DNA of 64,000 bases, taken from Candidatus Pedobacter colombiensis. GTDB lineage: Bacteria > Bacteroidota > Bacteroidia > Sphingobacteriales > Sphingobacteriaceae. The stretch lies in NCBI GenBank assembly GCA_029202485.1, contig CP119313.1, positions 2,914,001 to 2,978,000 on the forward strand, written 5' to 3'. Below the pieces are notes generated by a model that was not told where the DNA came from, did no database searches, and saw nothing but the letters and a program-made list of their open reading frames with translations. Both the position numbers and the translations under genes were made by a program. Of the stretch, positions 29,713 to 39,016 are shown piece by piece (the stretch's first letter is position 1; every line of letters begins with the position of its first letter).

Positions 29713-30059
29713 GATCAATTTATTTGGTTAGGTTAAAATTTGGTTGTGTTAAAATTAATTGAACAATAGATTACCCTTCGTCTGATAACTTGCGACCAGC
29801 GACAGCGATAGTTCGGAAATTTAATATGGTTTCGTTCATGGCTCGTTTAGCTTTACAGTTATATTTGGTAAGGCTAATCTACTATTGAACGCAATAGCAA
29901 AGGGGGTAAAATCTTAAAAGAAGGGGGTGAAAATCTTAAATAATACCAATTCATCATGATAAAACTGACTTTTATGATTATTGGCAGTTATTTAAAAAAA
30001 ACTTTTCTTAGAGCAGGGACTTTTTTAGTACCAGCCGTATTATCTCTAAAAGCCATATT
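29713..30059. promoter_or_regulatory. Divergent regulatory region between the AraC gene and fecR
   Basis: A 347-base non-coding stretch between divergently transcribed genes. It holds an exact -7-like TATATTTG on the plus strand (29860-29867), a pair of direct repeats (29901-29940, listed separately), a weak hairpin around ATAAAACTGACTTTTAT (29959-29975), and an imperfect long inverted repeat whose arms start with CAATAG at about 29764 and end with CTATTG at about 29887. No small ORF with convincing features was found. It must carry the promoters of both flanking genes. Confidence 0.5.
29901..29940. repeat. Direct repeat with 21-bp period, candidate AraC-type operator
   Basis: Two copies of AGGGGGTRAAATCTTAAA (29901-29918 and 29922-29940, the second with one extra A) start 21 bases apart. 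Paired direct repeats two helical turns apart are the usual layout of AraC-family binding sites. The site is about 190 bases from the AraC start and 120 bases before fecR, so it could control either side. Confidence 0.5.
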
Positions 30060-31265
30060 TTGAGAAATCAGAAAGAGATAACAGTCCTATTTAAGCGTTA
30101 CCTGGTAAATCAATGTTCGGAGGAAGAAGAACAGTTGTTTTGGGAATTACTGTGTTCCAAAGAACATGAATTGTTTTTGAAGGATCTGATTGAGATTGAA
30201 TTGAAACAGGAGGTCGATCCAGAGTTTAAAAGGTTACCTCAAATTAAAGCCGAATTAAATAAGGTTCAGAAGAATATAATTCAACAAATCAGCGAAACGG
30301 AAATTCAGGTCACTGCAGGGAAAAATAGGCTTTGGCTTAAAATAGCTGCAGTACTTATTCTATGTATTAGCGTTCTATTTTTTAAAACACACTTTGAAAG
30401 ATCACTTCAATCTGAAGATATCAAACCAGGTAGTAACAAGGCCGTTTTGACATTGGCTGATGGATCGAAAATTCTTTTAGATGACGCAGTTAAGGGGAAA
30501 CTTACCAATCAGGCTGGAGTTGGAATTACTAAAACTGATGATGGACAAGTCGTATATACGGTAAATGAAACCATTAAACAATTGGATGATACCAATGCAG
30601 ATTATACAATGACATTGACCAACACCATTGCAACGCCGAGAGGTGGACAATATCGGGTAAACTTACCTGACGGCACAAAGGTCTGGCTGAATGCTGCAAC
30701 TACACTCAAATTTCCTTTAAGTTTCGAAAATTTGAAAGAGCGTAAGGTTGAGCTACAAGGAGAAGCTTACTTTGAAGTTGAGAAAAATCCAGGTAAACCT
30801 TTTATTGTACAATCCAATCATCAGATCATTCAGGTTTTTGGAACTCATTTTAATGTTGATTCATATACAGATGAAGCCGAGACTAAAACTACATTACTTG
30901 AAGGCTCTGTTAAAATCACTGCTCTAAATGGCGCAAATGGTGATCAAATTATTCTAAAACCAGGACAACAAAGCCAGATTAGTATAAAATCTAATCATAT
31001 TAATGTAATTCGTGTAGATCCTATGACCGAAATTTCCTGGAAACAGGGTTTGTTCTTTTTTGAAAATGAGCCTATTGAGAATATTATGAAAAAGATTGCA
31101 CGGTGGTATAATGTCGAGGTGATTTATCAGGATAACGTGGCCGGCAAGACTGTTTGGGGCTCTGTAACACGTTATGCAGACGTATCAAAAGTGCTTTCTA
31201 TATTAGAGCTTACAGGTGAAATTCACTTTAAAGTAGAAGGAAGGAGGATCATTGTGCGAAAGTAA
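30060..31265 (+). CDS. FecR-type anti-sigma factor (module 1)
   Basis: A membrane-spanning anti-sigma factor that would hold an ECF sigma factor until its SusC partner is loaded. The N-terminal about 85 residues are the cytosolic sigma-binding part, residues 91-108 form one transmembrane helix, and the periplasmic part has the FecR domain (TPRGGQYRVNLPDGTKVWLNA, GEAYFEVEK, GTHFNVDSY, TTLLEGSV) plus the C-terminal DUF4974/STN-like domain (ENIMKKIARWYNVEV). The start is TTG at 30060; no ATG gives a full N-terminus. Unlike the two other FecR genes here, no sigma gene precedes it. The nearest unpaired sigma gene is at 39636-40229 on the opposite strand. SusC follows after 127 bases. Confidence 0.9.
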   Translation: MRNQKEITVLFKRYLVNQCSEEEEQLFWELLCSKEHELFLKDLIEIELKQEVDPEFKRLPQIKAELNKVQKNIIQQISETEIQVTAGKNRLWLKIAAVLILCISVLFFKTHFERSLQSEDIKPGSNKAVLTLADGSKILLDDAVKGKLTNQAGVGITKTDDGQVVYTVNETIKQLDDTNADYTMTLTNTIATPRGGQYRVNLPDGTKVWLNAATTLKFPLSFENLKERKVELQGEAYFEVEKNPGKPFIVQSNHQIIQVFGTHFNVDSYTDEAETKTTLLEGSVKITALNGANGDQIILKPGQQSQISIKSNHINVIRVDPMTEISWKQGLFFFENEPIENIMKKIARWYNVEVIYQDNVAGKTVWGSVTRYADVSKVLSILELTGEIHFKVEGRRIIVRK

Positions 31266-31290
31266 TTTTACTTAAAAGTAGACTTAAATA

Positions 31291-31320
31291 CCGCGACTTC
31301 GATTGCCGTCGAAATCGCGG
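31291..31320 (+). promoter_or_regulatory. Hairpin in the leader between fecR and susC (module 1)
   Basis: A 12-bp stem with one mismatch (31291-31302 with 31309-31320) and loop TTGCCG. There is no T-run behind it in the sense direction, so a simple terminator is unlikely. A hairpin at the matching place occurs in the paralogous module at 47970-47999, with the same ATTGCCGTCGA string in or next to the loop. It may set the relative amounts of FecR and SusC mRNA. Confidence 0.45.
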
Positions 31321-31392
31321 ATAAACATTAGGTCTACCACTAAATCTGTTTACAATTAACTATAACCAACAATAAACCCAATAACCAAATGT

Positions 31393-34300
31393 ATGAATTT
31401 TTACGATCTATTTAGGTCCGAACCCTCTGTTCACAGATCTAAACAAACAATACGCATTATGAAGCTGATCATTCTCATTATGACCACTTTACTAATAGAG
31501 ACCAGTGCCTCAGGATTTGCTCAAAAAATCACTTTTTCACAAAAAGGCACATCCATAAAAATGGTGTTTAAAGAAATAACCAGCCAAACAGGCTATCAGG
31601 TTATATGCGACGGAGAACTTATTAAAGCCGCAAGAGCTGCTGATGTAAACTTTACCGAGGCTAGCTTGCAGGAAGTATTTGATACATTCTTTCCAAAAAA
31701 ATCTGTTAAATGGATCATAGAAGATAAAACCCTTATTCTCCGAAAGGCGATAGTAAATGAACCGGTAATCTTTGATAAAACAATTGAAGTTAATAGGTTA
31801 AAATCCCTCTCTAAAGAGATAAGAGGTACGGTACGTGATACTGTAGGACCTTTACCTGGTATTAATGTGTCTGTTAAAAATAAACCAGGTATAGGAACCA
31901 CAACAGATTTAAATGGTAAATATATTCTAGATGTACCCGATGAAAACGTTGTGTTGGTTTTTACAATGGTTGGTTATGCCACTCAGGAAATCCCAGTTCG
32001 GGGGAAGAACATTATAAATGTAACTCTTAAAGCGGCCGATAATCAACTTGATGAAACTGTAATCGTAGCTTTTGGTAAACAGAAAAAAGAATCAGTAATT
32101 GGTTCAATTACTACAATAAACCCAGGTGAATTAAAAGTACCTTCCAGTAATTTAACTACGGCTTTAGCCGGCCGGATAGCAGGAATTATTGCCTACCAGC
32201 GAAGTGGTGAACCAGGAGCAGATAATGCCGATTTCTTTATTCGAGGTGCAACTACTTTCGGATATAAAAAAGATCCTTTGATTTTAATTGATGGAATGGA
32301 ATATACCACTACAGACCTTGCGCGTTTACAACCGGATGATATACAGGAATTTTCTATATTAAAGGATGCAACAGCTACAGCATTGTATGGGGCACGTGGC
32401 GCAAATGGTGTTATACTAGTGACTACAAAACAAGGGAAAGCAGGCTCTCCTAAAATAGATGTTCGTGTTGAAAATTCTATATCATCTCCAACAAGGAATA
32501 TAGAGTTGGCAGATCCTATTACTTATATGAAATTACACAATGAATCTGTGTTAACAAGGGATCCCTTGGGCGCCATCATTTATCCGCAAAGTAAAATTGA
32601 TAACACCATATCTGGTATCAACCCTACAGTCTTTCCTGTAGTTAATTGGCAAGATCAGTTGTTCAAAAAACAAACCATCAATCAAAGGATGAATGCAAGT
32701 TTAGGTGGAGGCGGACAGGTTTCAACATACTACGTATCAGCCACCTACAACCAGGACAATGGTGTACTTAAAGTAGATCCACGGAATAACTTTAATACCA
32801 ATATTGATCTCAAGTCTTTCAACCTGCGTTCTAATATAAATATTAATGTGTCTAAGTCAACCAAGCTTGGTATCAGATTAAATGGAAATTTTGACGATTA
32901 CCAAGGTCCGCTAAACAGTGGAGAAGATATTTACATGAAGGTAATGCGCACTCCTCAAACGCGCTTTTTACCTTATTATACACCAACTGAAAGTACTGCT
33001 TATATCAATCATACCATGTTTGGAAATGTTCCAGAAGGCGGCGCATTAAATCCTTATGCAGATATGGTAAAGGGGTATAAAGAATATTCAAGATCATTAA
33101 TGGTTGCACAATTAGAGCTTAATCAGGATTTTTCTTTTGTCACAGAGGGACTATCACTAAATGCGATGATGAATACCAACCGTCGCTCTTATTTCGATGT
33201 GAAACGAGAATATACCCCATTTTGGTATGCTGTGACAAATTATGATAAAGTCGCAAATACATATAATTTAACAGGGTTAAATCAAGGTGCGCCGGAAGAA
33301 GGTGGAGGCACAGACTGGTTAAGTTATGTTCCCGGTGTTAAAACTGTTTCGTCTACATTTCATTTGCAATCAGCATTAAACTACAGCCGTACCTTTGGAA
33401 AAAGGCATAGCGTTTCCGGTATGGCAATACTTCAGATGCATTCAGAATCAAATGGTGATGCCACTAGTTTACAAGGATCCCTACCCTCACGTAATTTGGG
33501 TCTATCTGGTAGGGCTACTTATAGTTATGACAATCGTTATTTCTTTGAATTCAATTTTGGTTATAATGGTTCTGAGCGTTTCTCGTTGGAACAACGGTTT
33601 GGCTTTTTCCCGTCAGCTGGTGTCGCATGGGCAATATCTAACGAAAAATTCTTTGAACCATACAAATCTATAGTTAATAAATTAAGGGTCAGAGGAAATA
33701 TTGGGTTAGCAGGTAATGATGCAATTGGAAGTGCATCAGAAAGATTTTTCTACCTTTCAGAAGTAAAAATGAACGAGACCGGTTATGGCGCTACTTTTGG
33801 TACTGATGGAGGCTATAAAAGAAATGGATTTAGTATTGTAAGGTATGAGAATCCAGATGTTACCTGGGAAACTACTCAAAATTCTACTTTCGGACTTGAG
33901 TTAGGTTTGTGGAATAAGTTAGATATTACTACTGAATATTTTATAGATCATCGATACAATATTTTAATGACCAGGGCTTCTATCCCGATGACAATGGGTT
34001 TGCAAGCCACACCTAAGGCTAATGTTGGTGAAGTAAGATCCAGATCATTTGAAATGCAAGTAACTTATGATGAGCATTTAGGTAAAGATTGGACTATACA
34101 GGCTCGGGGAAATTTCACGTATTCTAAAAACAAATTTGAGAATTATGAGGAACCAAATTATGCTCAACCTTGGCTGTTTAAGAAAGGACACTCTACGAGT
34201 CAACAATGGGGATATATTGCAGAACGTTTATTTGTAGATGATGAGGAGGTACGTAATTCTCCAAGTCAAAAATTCAATAATTTCATTACCAGAGGTGGTG

Positions 34301-34854
34301 ATATTAAGTTTCGCGATATTAATGGTGATGGCGAAATTACGCCGCTTGACATGGTAGCTATAGGATATCCTAAAACGCCTGAAATTATTTACGGCTTTGG
34401 ATTCATGCTTGGTTATAAACATTTCGATATTAATTTTTTTGCTCAAGGCTCAGCTAGATCTTCTTTTTGGATAGATGTTAATGCAACCGCTCCTTTTGTG
34501 GGAGATAATCAATTGTTAAAAGGTTATGCAGATGACCATTGGTCTGAAGAAAATAGAAACCTTTATGCCCTATGGCCACGTTTAACCTCAACCGTCAATG
34601 GCAACAATAATGAAACCAGTACCTGGTTTATGCGTAATGGTTCATTCCTACGCTTAAAGCAAGTTGAGCTTGGGTATACCTTTCCTAAGAAGTTAACAAA
34701 GAGATTAAGAATTGAAAATCTAAGGTTATACTCCACTGCAACAAACCTTTTGACGTTTAGTAAATTCAAAATGTGGGATGTGGAAATGGCAGGTAAAGGA
34801 TTGGGTTATCCAATACAACGAGTAATTAATTTTGGTGTAAAGATTGGATTTTAA
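31393..34854 (+). CDS. susC: SusC-family TonB-dependent transporter with STN signalling domain (module 1)
   Basis: Outer-membrane importer of oligosaccharides, 1153 residues. A short N-terminal arm precedes the signal peptide (MKLIILIMTT, cleavage after GFAQ near 44). The STN domain follows (KITFSQKGTSIKMVFKEI, about 45-115) and contacts FecR in the periplasm. Next come a carboxypeptidase-like beta domain (GTVRDTVGPLPGINVSV, about 145-220), the plug (about 225-345, including SILKDATATALYGARGANG) and the 22-strand barrel. Energy comes from TonB-ExbBD, not encoded here. The start at 31393 lies in the context ACCAAATGTATGAAT, shared by all three susC genes of the window. It pairs with the SusD protein encoded 10 bases downstream. 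Confidence 0.95.
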   Translation: MNFYDLFRSEPSVHRSKQTIRIMKLIILIMTTLLIETSASGFAQKITFSQKGTSIKMVFKEITSQTGYQVICDGELIKAARAADVNFTEASLQEVFDTFFPKKSVKWIIEDKTLILRKAIVNEPVIFDKTIEVNRLKSLSKEIRGTVRDTVGPLPGINVSVKNKPGIGTTTDLNGKYILDVPDENVVLVFTMVGYATQEIPVRGKNIINVTLKAADNQLDETVIVAFGKQKKESVIGSITTINPGELKVPSSNLTTALAGRIAGIIAYQRSGEPGADNADFFIRGATTFGYKKDPLILIDGMEYTTTDLARLQPDDIQEFSILKDATATALYGARGANGVILVTTKQGKAGSPKIDVRVENSISSPTRNIELADPITYMKLHNESVLTRDPLGAIIYPQSKIDNTISGINPTVFPVVNWQDQLFKKQTINQRMNASLGGGGQVSTYYVSATYNQDNGVLKVDPRNNFNTNIDLKSFNLRSNININVSKSTKLGIRLNGNFDDYQGPLNSGEDIYMKVMRTPQTRFLPYYTPTESTAYINHTMFGNVPEGGALNPYADMVKGYKEYSRSLMVAQLELNQDFSFVTEGLSLNAMMNTNRRSYFDVKREYTPFWYAVTNYDKVANTYNLTGLNQGAPEEGGGTDWLSYVPGVKTVSSTFHLQSALNYSRTFGKRHSVSGMAILQMHSESNGDATSLQGSLPSRNLGLSGRATYSYDNRYFFEFNFGYNGSERFSLEQRFGFFPSAGVAWAISNEKFFEPYKSIVNKLRVRGNIGLAGNDAIGSASERFFYLSEVKMNETGYGATFGTDGGYKRNGFSIVRYENPDVTWETTQNSTFGLELGLWNKLDITTEYFIDHRYNILMTRASIPMTMGLQATPKANVGEVRSRSFEMQVTYDEHLGKDWTIQARGNFTYSKNKFENYEEPNYAQPWLFKKGHSTSQQWGYIAERLFVDDEEVRNSPSQKFNNFITRGGDIKFRDINGDGEITPLDMVAIGYPKTPEIIYGFGFMLGYKHFDINFFAQGSARSSFWIDVNATAPFVGDNQLLKGYADDHWSEENRNLYALWPRLTSTVNGNNNETSTWFMRNGSFLRLKQVELGYTFPKKLTKRLRIENLRLYSTATNLLTFSKFKMWDVEMAGKGLGYPIQRVINFGVKIGF

Positions 34855-34864
34855 AAGAAATAAG

Positions 34865-36820
34865 ATGAAAAAAATTAAGATAGGATTTATAATCACATTG
34901 ACGAGTTTATTATGCTCATGCCAGAAGTATCTGGATGTGGTTCCTGATAATGTACCGACTTTAGATTATGCATTTCATTTGCGCGCTTCTGCAGAGCGTT
35001 ATTTATTTACATGTTATTCTTACATGCCAAGTAATGGTGATATTAATAAAAATCCAGGCTTTAATGGAGCAGATGAGGTGTGGTATATGTCACCAATAAA
35101 AGGAGTGAATGGTGATGTTTGGAGTATAGCACAGGGGTTGCAAAGTTCTTCAAGTCCTTTGGCTAATTACTGGAGTGGAGAAAAGCAAGGAAATAAATTA
35201 TTCCAGGCTATTCGGGATTGCAATATTTTTCTGGAAAACATTGACAAGGTTGCCGATATTGAGGCCTATGAAAAAGACAGATGGGTTGCCGAAGTTACTT
35301 TTTTAAAGGCTTACTATCATTTCTATTTATTTAGGATGTATGGACCTATTCCTATTGTAAAACAAAATTTACCACTTGGGAGTAGCCCTGCAGAAGTACA
35401 AGTGTATAGGCAGCCTGTAAATGAAGTTGTAAATTACATTGTGGAGTTATTGGATGAGGTCGATAGAAATGAGAGCTTGCCTGACAGACTCTCAGGAACA
35501 GAAAACATAGAGCTGGGACGTATTACAAGGGTAATTGTAAAGGCCCTAAAAGCCAAAGTGCTGGTTACAGCAGCAAGCCCATTATTTAATGGTGGAAATT
35601 CATTCTTTAATTTACAGGATAACAAAGGGTTACAATTATTTAATCTTAGTCCTGATCCCCAGAAATGGGTAAAAGCACTTAATGCCTGCAAAGAAGCAAT
35701 TGATTTTAGTGAAAAACTAGGGTATAAATTATATGAATTCCCCCCTTCTTTTGCTTACAAGGTAAACGACACTATTCAAACACAAATGAATATCCGTGCG
35801 GCTTTAAGTGATAAGGAAGCTAATACGGAAGTAATATGGCCTAATACAAATAGTACAACAGGAACTCTTCAGCGCTCTTCCATTCCCAAACTTCTTCCTG
35901 GTGATCCTGGAAGTACAGGCCTGCGACCAATGGGGACAGTTGCTCCAACTTTAAAAATGGCGGAGATGTTTTATACAAATAAAGGATTACCTATAGAATA
36001 TGATAAGGCCTGGCAAAATTTGGACCGTTTTGCGCTTAGAACCGCTGTTGCTAAAGATAGATTTTATGTTAAAAAAGGACAGGAAACTGTTCAACTTCAT
36101 TTTGACAGAGAGCCACGTTTTTATGCAGATATGGGTTTTGATAGAGGCATTTGGTATGGTAATGCCGCGAATAATTATGATGTTGCACTGGAGGATAACG
36201 GACAAGGGTCTCTAATCTATGTTCAAGGTAGAGCTGGTGAAGTCGCCGCAAAGCAGGAAAACCAAAATTATTCCATAACAGGATACACGGTAAAAAAATG
36301 GGTTCACATTGGTACTACTCAAACACCACAAATGCCTTCCAGTAATATAAAATCATATCCATGGCCTGAATTAAGGCTAGCTGACCTATACTTATTATAT
36401 GCCGAAGCATTAAATGAAGTAAATGGATATAACGGTGGTGCAACTACTTTATGGGTTAATAAAATTAGAGCAAGAGCAGGGATTCCCTCGGTGGAAGTTT
36501 CATGGAATCAGTATTCCACACTTCCAGGGTATTACACCGATAAGAATAATTTAAGATCAATTATTCACAAAGAACGTGCAATAGAACTTGCATTCGAAGG
36601 TAGTAGATTCTGGGATCTTAGAAGATGGTTGGAAGCACACCAGAGCGGAGCGTTAAATGGTCCTGTAAAAGGATGGGATATTACTCAGAAAGAATCAATA
36701 GCCTATTATAGAGAAGTATTGCTATTTAATCAGCGCTACAGCATGCGTGAGTACCTGTGGCCTTTAAAGATCTCTGAAATGCAAATAAACCATAATCTGG
36801 TTCAAAATCCAGGTTGGTAA
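34865..36820 (+). CDS. susD: SusD/RagB-family surface glycan-binding lipoprotein (module 1)
   Basis: Cell-surface lipoprotein that closes over the SusC barrel as a lid and captures oligosaccharide. The lipoprotein signal is short (MKKIKIGFIITLTSLLCSCQ, cleavage before Cys19). The SusD fold is shown by the TPR-like helices (EVTFLKAYYHFYLFRMYGP, near 150), LVTAASPLFNG (near 233) and the C-terminal ELRLADLYLLYAEALNEV and ERAIELAFEGSRFWDLRRW blocks. At 651 residues it is longer than a typical 500-550-residue SusD, as is its paralogue in module 2, which has the same VPDNVP motif after the signal. ATG at 34865 is chosen over an in-frame TTG inside susC because it begins the signal peptide. Confidence 0.94.
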   Translation: MKKIKIGFIITLTSLLCSCQKYLDVVPDNVPTLDYAFHLRASAERYLFTCYSYMPSNGDINKNPGFNGADEVWYMSPIKGVNGDVWSIAQGLQSSSSPLANYWSGEKQGNKLFQAIRDCNIFLENIDKVADIEAYEKDRWVAEVTFLKAYYHFYLFRMYGPIPIVKQNLPLGSSPAEVQVYRQPVNEVVNYIVELLDEVDRNESLPDRLSGTENIELGRITRVIVKALKAKVLVTAASPLFNGGNSFFNLQDNKGLQLFNLSPDPQKWVKALNACKEAIDFSEKLGYKLYEFPPSFAYKVNDTIQTQMNIRAALSDKEANTEVIWPNTNSTTGTLQRSSIPKLLPGDPGSTGLRPMGTVAPTLKMAEMFYTNKGLPIEYDKAWQNLDRFALRTAVAKDRFYVKKGQETVQLHFDREPRFYADMGFDRGIWYGNAANNYDVALEDNGQGSLIYVQGRAGEVAAKQENQNYSITGYTVKKWVHIGTTQTPQMPSSNIKSYPWPELRLADLYLLYAEALNEVNGYNGGATTLWVNKIRARAGIPSVEVSWNQYSTLPGYYTDKNNLRSIIHKERAIELAFEGSRFWDLRRWLEAHQSGALNGPVKGWDITQKESIAYYREVLLFNQRYSMREYLWPLKISEMQINHNLVQNPGW

Positions 36821-36845
36821 GGGTATTAATCTAAATTAATTAAAA

Positions 36846-38093
36846 ATGAAAAGGTATCAAATTTTATTCCCACTTTTTATCTTCATAATTATGCTAATTG
36901 CAGCATGTAAAGAAGATAAACTCTCTCCAATTAATGATGATGGACATGCGCCCAAAGCAATTGCGAATATTGAAGTTGAAAATATTGCAGGTGGTGCTAA
37001 AATAAAATATAGTCCACCAGATGATAATAATTTGCTATACGTAAAAGCTGTATATAACCTTAAAGGCGTAAAAATGGAAGCTAAAGCCTCTTATTATAAG
37101 AACTTCATTGTAATAGAAGGTTTTGGAGATACAAATGAACGTGAAATTTCACTATATGCAGTAAGTCGTTCAGAAAAATTATCTGAGGCGGTTAATGTTA
37201 AGATCAAACCATTACCAGCACCTGTATATAACGTATTTAATAGTTTAAAAATACAAGAAACTTTTGGTGGAATACTGATCAGTTTTGAGAATTTATCTGC
37301 ACTTAATGGGGGTGTAAATACTAATGTTGTAATTGGAGCTCTATTATGGGACACTAAATTAAACGAATGGAAATCAATTGATATTCATTACAGTGGGTTG
37401 GTCAATGAAACGTATTCCATACGTGGCCTCGCTTCAAATCCATATAAGTTTGGCTTTTATTTAAAAGATAGATGGGATAACCATACTGATACACTGAAAG
37501 TGGAATTAACCCCGATTTATGAAGTTGCATTAGATAAGGCAAAGTGGGCAGATTTAAAACCTAAGAATTATCCAATACCACAAATTGGGGTGCTTCCAGC
37601 TTCCGGTAATCCAATGGTACTTGCCGTAGATTATTCATCGAGTTATAAAGTAACGAACTTATGGGACAATAAGCCCACTACTCTATATCACACTAAGCAA
37701 GCCGTAGAACAACCTGTATGGATACCAATTGACCTTGGGGTAACTGCAAAATTAAGCAGGTATAAAATTTGGCAAAGAGGAACTTCTACCTATGCATTTA
37801 ATCACGGAAATCCGCATGAATGGGAGATTTATGGAACGAATACTCCTTCCATTCCTGATAGTTGGGTATTGCTGGAGCATCGTATCATGGAGAAGCCTTC
37901 AGGTTTGCCTGTTGGAACCAATTCTAATGATGATATCGCTATAGCTGAAGCAGGACAGGAATATGACTTCCCGCTTGGAATACCAGCTGTGAGATACATT
38001 GCCTGGAAACACATTGATTGTTGGGCTGCCATAGAGGGACAGTCAGGATTCCTTCACTTAGGTGAGTTATCTCTATGGGGACAACTCAAATAA
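36846..38093 (+). CDS. Surface lipoprotein with DUF4959, DUF5126 and DUF5000 domains (module 1)
   Basis: A 415-residue lipoprotein (lipobox IAAC at about 18-21). Two fibronectin/Ig-like segments (DUF4959 about 35-115, DUF5126 about 120-225) precede a C-terminal DUF5000 domain that resembles an F5/8 type C (discoidin) module: LWDNKPTTLYHTK, RYKIWQRG, PHEWEIYGTN and a terminal LGELSLWG strand. Such proteins often follow SusD and act as accessory surface glycan-binding proteins; direct binding here is inferred. It has a full-length paralogue at 41258-42475 in the mirrored module. Gaps of 25 and 28 bases to the flanking genes place it in the susCD operon. Confidence 0.85.
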   Translation: MKRYQILFPLFIFIIMLIAACKEDKLSPINDDGHAPKAIANIEVENIAGGAKIKYSPPDDNNLLYVKAVYNLKGVKMEAKASYYKNFIVIEGFGDTNEREISLYAVSRSEKLSEAVNVKIKPLPAPVYNVFNSLKIQETFGGILISFENLSALNGGVNTNVVIGALLWDTKLNEWKSIDIHYSGLVNETYSIRGLASNPYKFGFYLKDRWDNHTDTLKVELTPIYEVALDKAKWADLKPKNYPIPQIGVLPASGNPMVLAVDYSSSYKVTNLWDNKPTTLYHTKQAVEQPVWIPIDLGVTAKLSRYKIWQRGTSTYAFNHGNPHEWEIYGTNTPSIPDSWVLLEHRIMEKPSGLPVGTNSNDDIAIAEAGQEYDFPLGIPAVRYIAWKHIDCWAAIEGQSGFLHLGELSLWGQLK

Positions 38094-38121
38094 ATAAGGA
38101 TAATAAAAATTAAAATACATT

Positions 38122-38880
38122 ATGAATATGAAGCGATATTTCAAATATTCCATTCTTATAGCCATTGTTGGAAGTATTTTTACCTCTTGTGAAAAAATGG
38201 AGGATACATATGGTGAGTTTGTCAAAGGAGGGGAAATTATTTACTCAGGGAAGCCAGATTCTTTAAGAGCTTTATCTGGTAATAAAAGAATTAAGTTAAC
38301 TTGGCAGCTAACATCTGACCCTAAAATTGTCAAAGCAAAAATATTTTGGAATAACCGGGCTAATAATATAGAGATGCCTATCAACAAATCAACAGGCGTT
38401 GATTATCTATCTCTTATCGTTCCTGATTTGAATGAAGGGATTTATACATTTGAGGTTTTCACTTATGATAAGCAAGGCAATGCTTCAATTAGGACAGAGG
38501 TTATCGGAGAGTCTTTTGGTCAAATTTATCAGGACAATATCAATAACAGAGCACTGAACACTGCCACATGGCTAAATATTCCGGCCAATGCTAACGCCAG
38601 TCCACCTGTTGTCGCATTTAAAGGCGTAGAAATACAATGGTTTGGTGTGAGTACACAAGCTGTAGTTATGGAAATCAAATATGTTAATGAATCAAATGAG
38701 AAGCTGACTGTAATAGAGGTTCCGGTTAAAAATGGTGATAAACCTGCGCAATTTAGACCCGCTACCAGATTGCCGGGATACAAAAAAGGAACAGAGTTTA
38801 CTTATAGAACTGGTTATAAACCTAACATAGCAGCAATAGATACATTTTATACAGCATATTCTAAAGTTTTGGTACCATAA
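38122..38880 (+). CDS. Surface lipoprotein of the DUF4998 family (module 1)
   Basis: A 252-residue lipoprotein (signal about 1-23, lipobox TSC). The N-terminal half is a fibronectin-like DUF4998 domain with the family pattern IYSGKPDSLRALSGNKRIKL, then WNNR and EGIYTFEVFTYD. The C-terminal half is less conserved and has a WFGVSTQAVVMEIKY strand. Its role is unknown; position after the DUF5000 protein suggests another glycan-binding or scaffold subunit on the cell surface. The paralogue at 40528-41214 keeps the same N-terminal pattern. A strong hairpin follows 16 bases after the stop, so this is probably the last gene of the main module 1 transcript. Confidence 0.82.
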   Translation: MNMKRYFKYSILIAIVGSIFTSCEKMEDTYGEFVKGGEIIYSGKPDSLRALSGNKRIKLTWQLTSDPKIVKAKIFWNNRANNIEMPINKSTGVDYLSLIVPDLNEGIYTFEVFTYDKQGNASIRTEVIGESFGQIYQDNINNRALNTATWLNIPANANASPPVVAFKGVEIQWFGVSTQAVVMEIKYVNESNEKLTVIEVPVKNGDKPAQFRPATRLPGYKKGTEFTYRTGYKPNIAAIDTFYTAYSKVLVP

Positions 38881-38896
38881 GATTGAAAGTAACTTT

Positions 38897-38934
38897 ACCT
38901 TTATCCGAATGCCTAATGGTATCCGGATAAAGGT
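38897..38934 (+). terminator. Intrinsic terminator after module 1
   Basis: A 17-bp stem (38897-38913 with 38918-38934) with one mismatch, one G-T pair and a TAAT loop. It lies 16 bases after the DUF4998 stop and is followed by CTTGG and then AAAAACTTTTT, so the T-run is displaced. It probably ends or weakens the module 1 transcript before the small gene at 39017. Confidence 0.7.
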
Positions 38935-39016
38935 CTTGGAAAAACTTTTTGTAAAAAAAGAATGAGTCTCGATCAACAAAAATCAATAAAGAATTAGCTC
39001 TTCATTTTATAAAACA

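Noticed and set aside
29764..29887. Imperfect inverted repeat with CAATAG/CTATTG ends in the AraC-fecR intergenic region, possibly a small non-autonomous element
   Set aside because: The arms need several gaps and mismatches to align, and no flanking duplication is visible; too weak without genome-wide copies.
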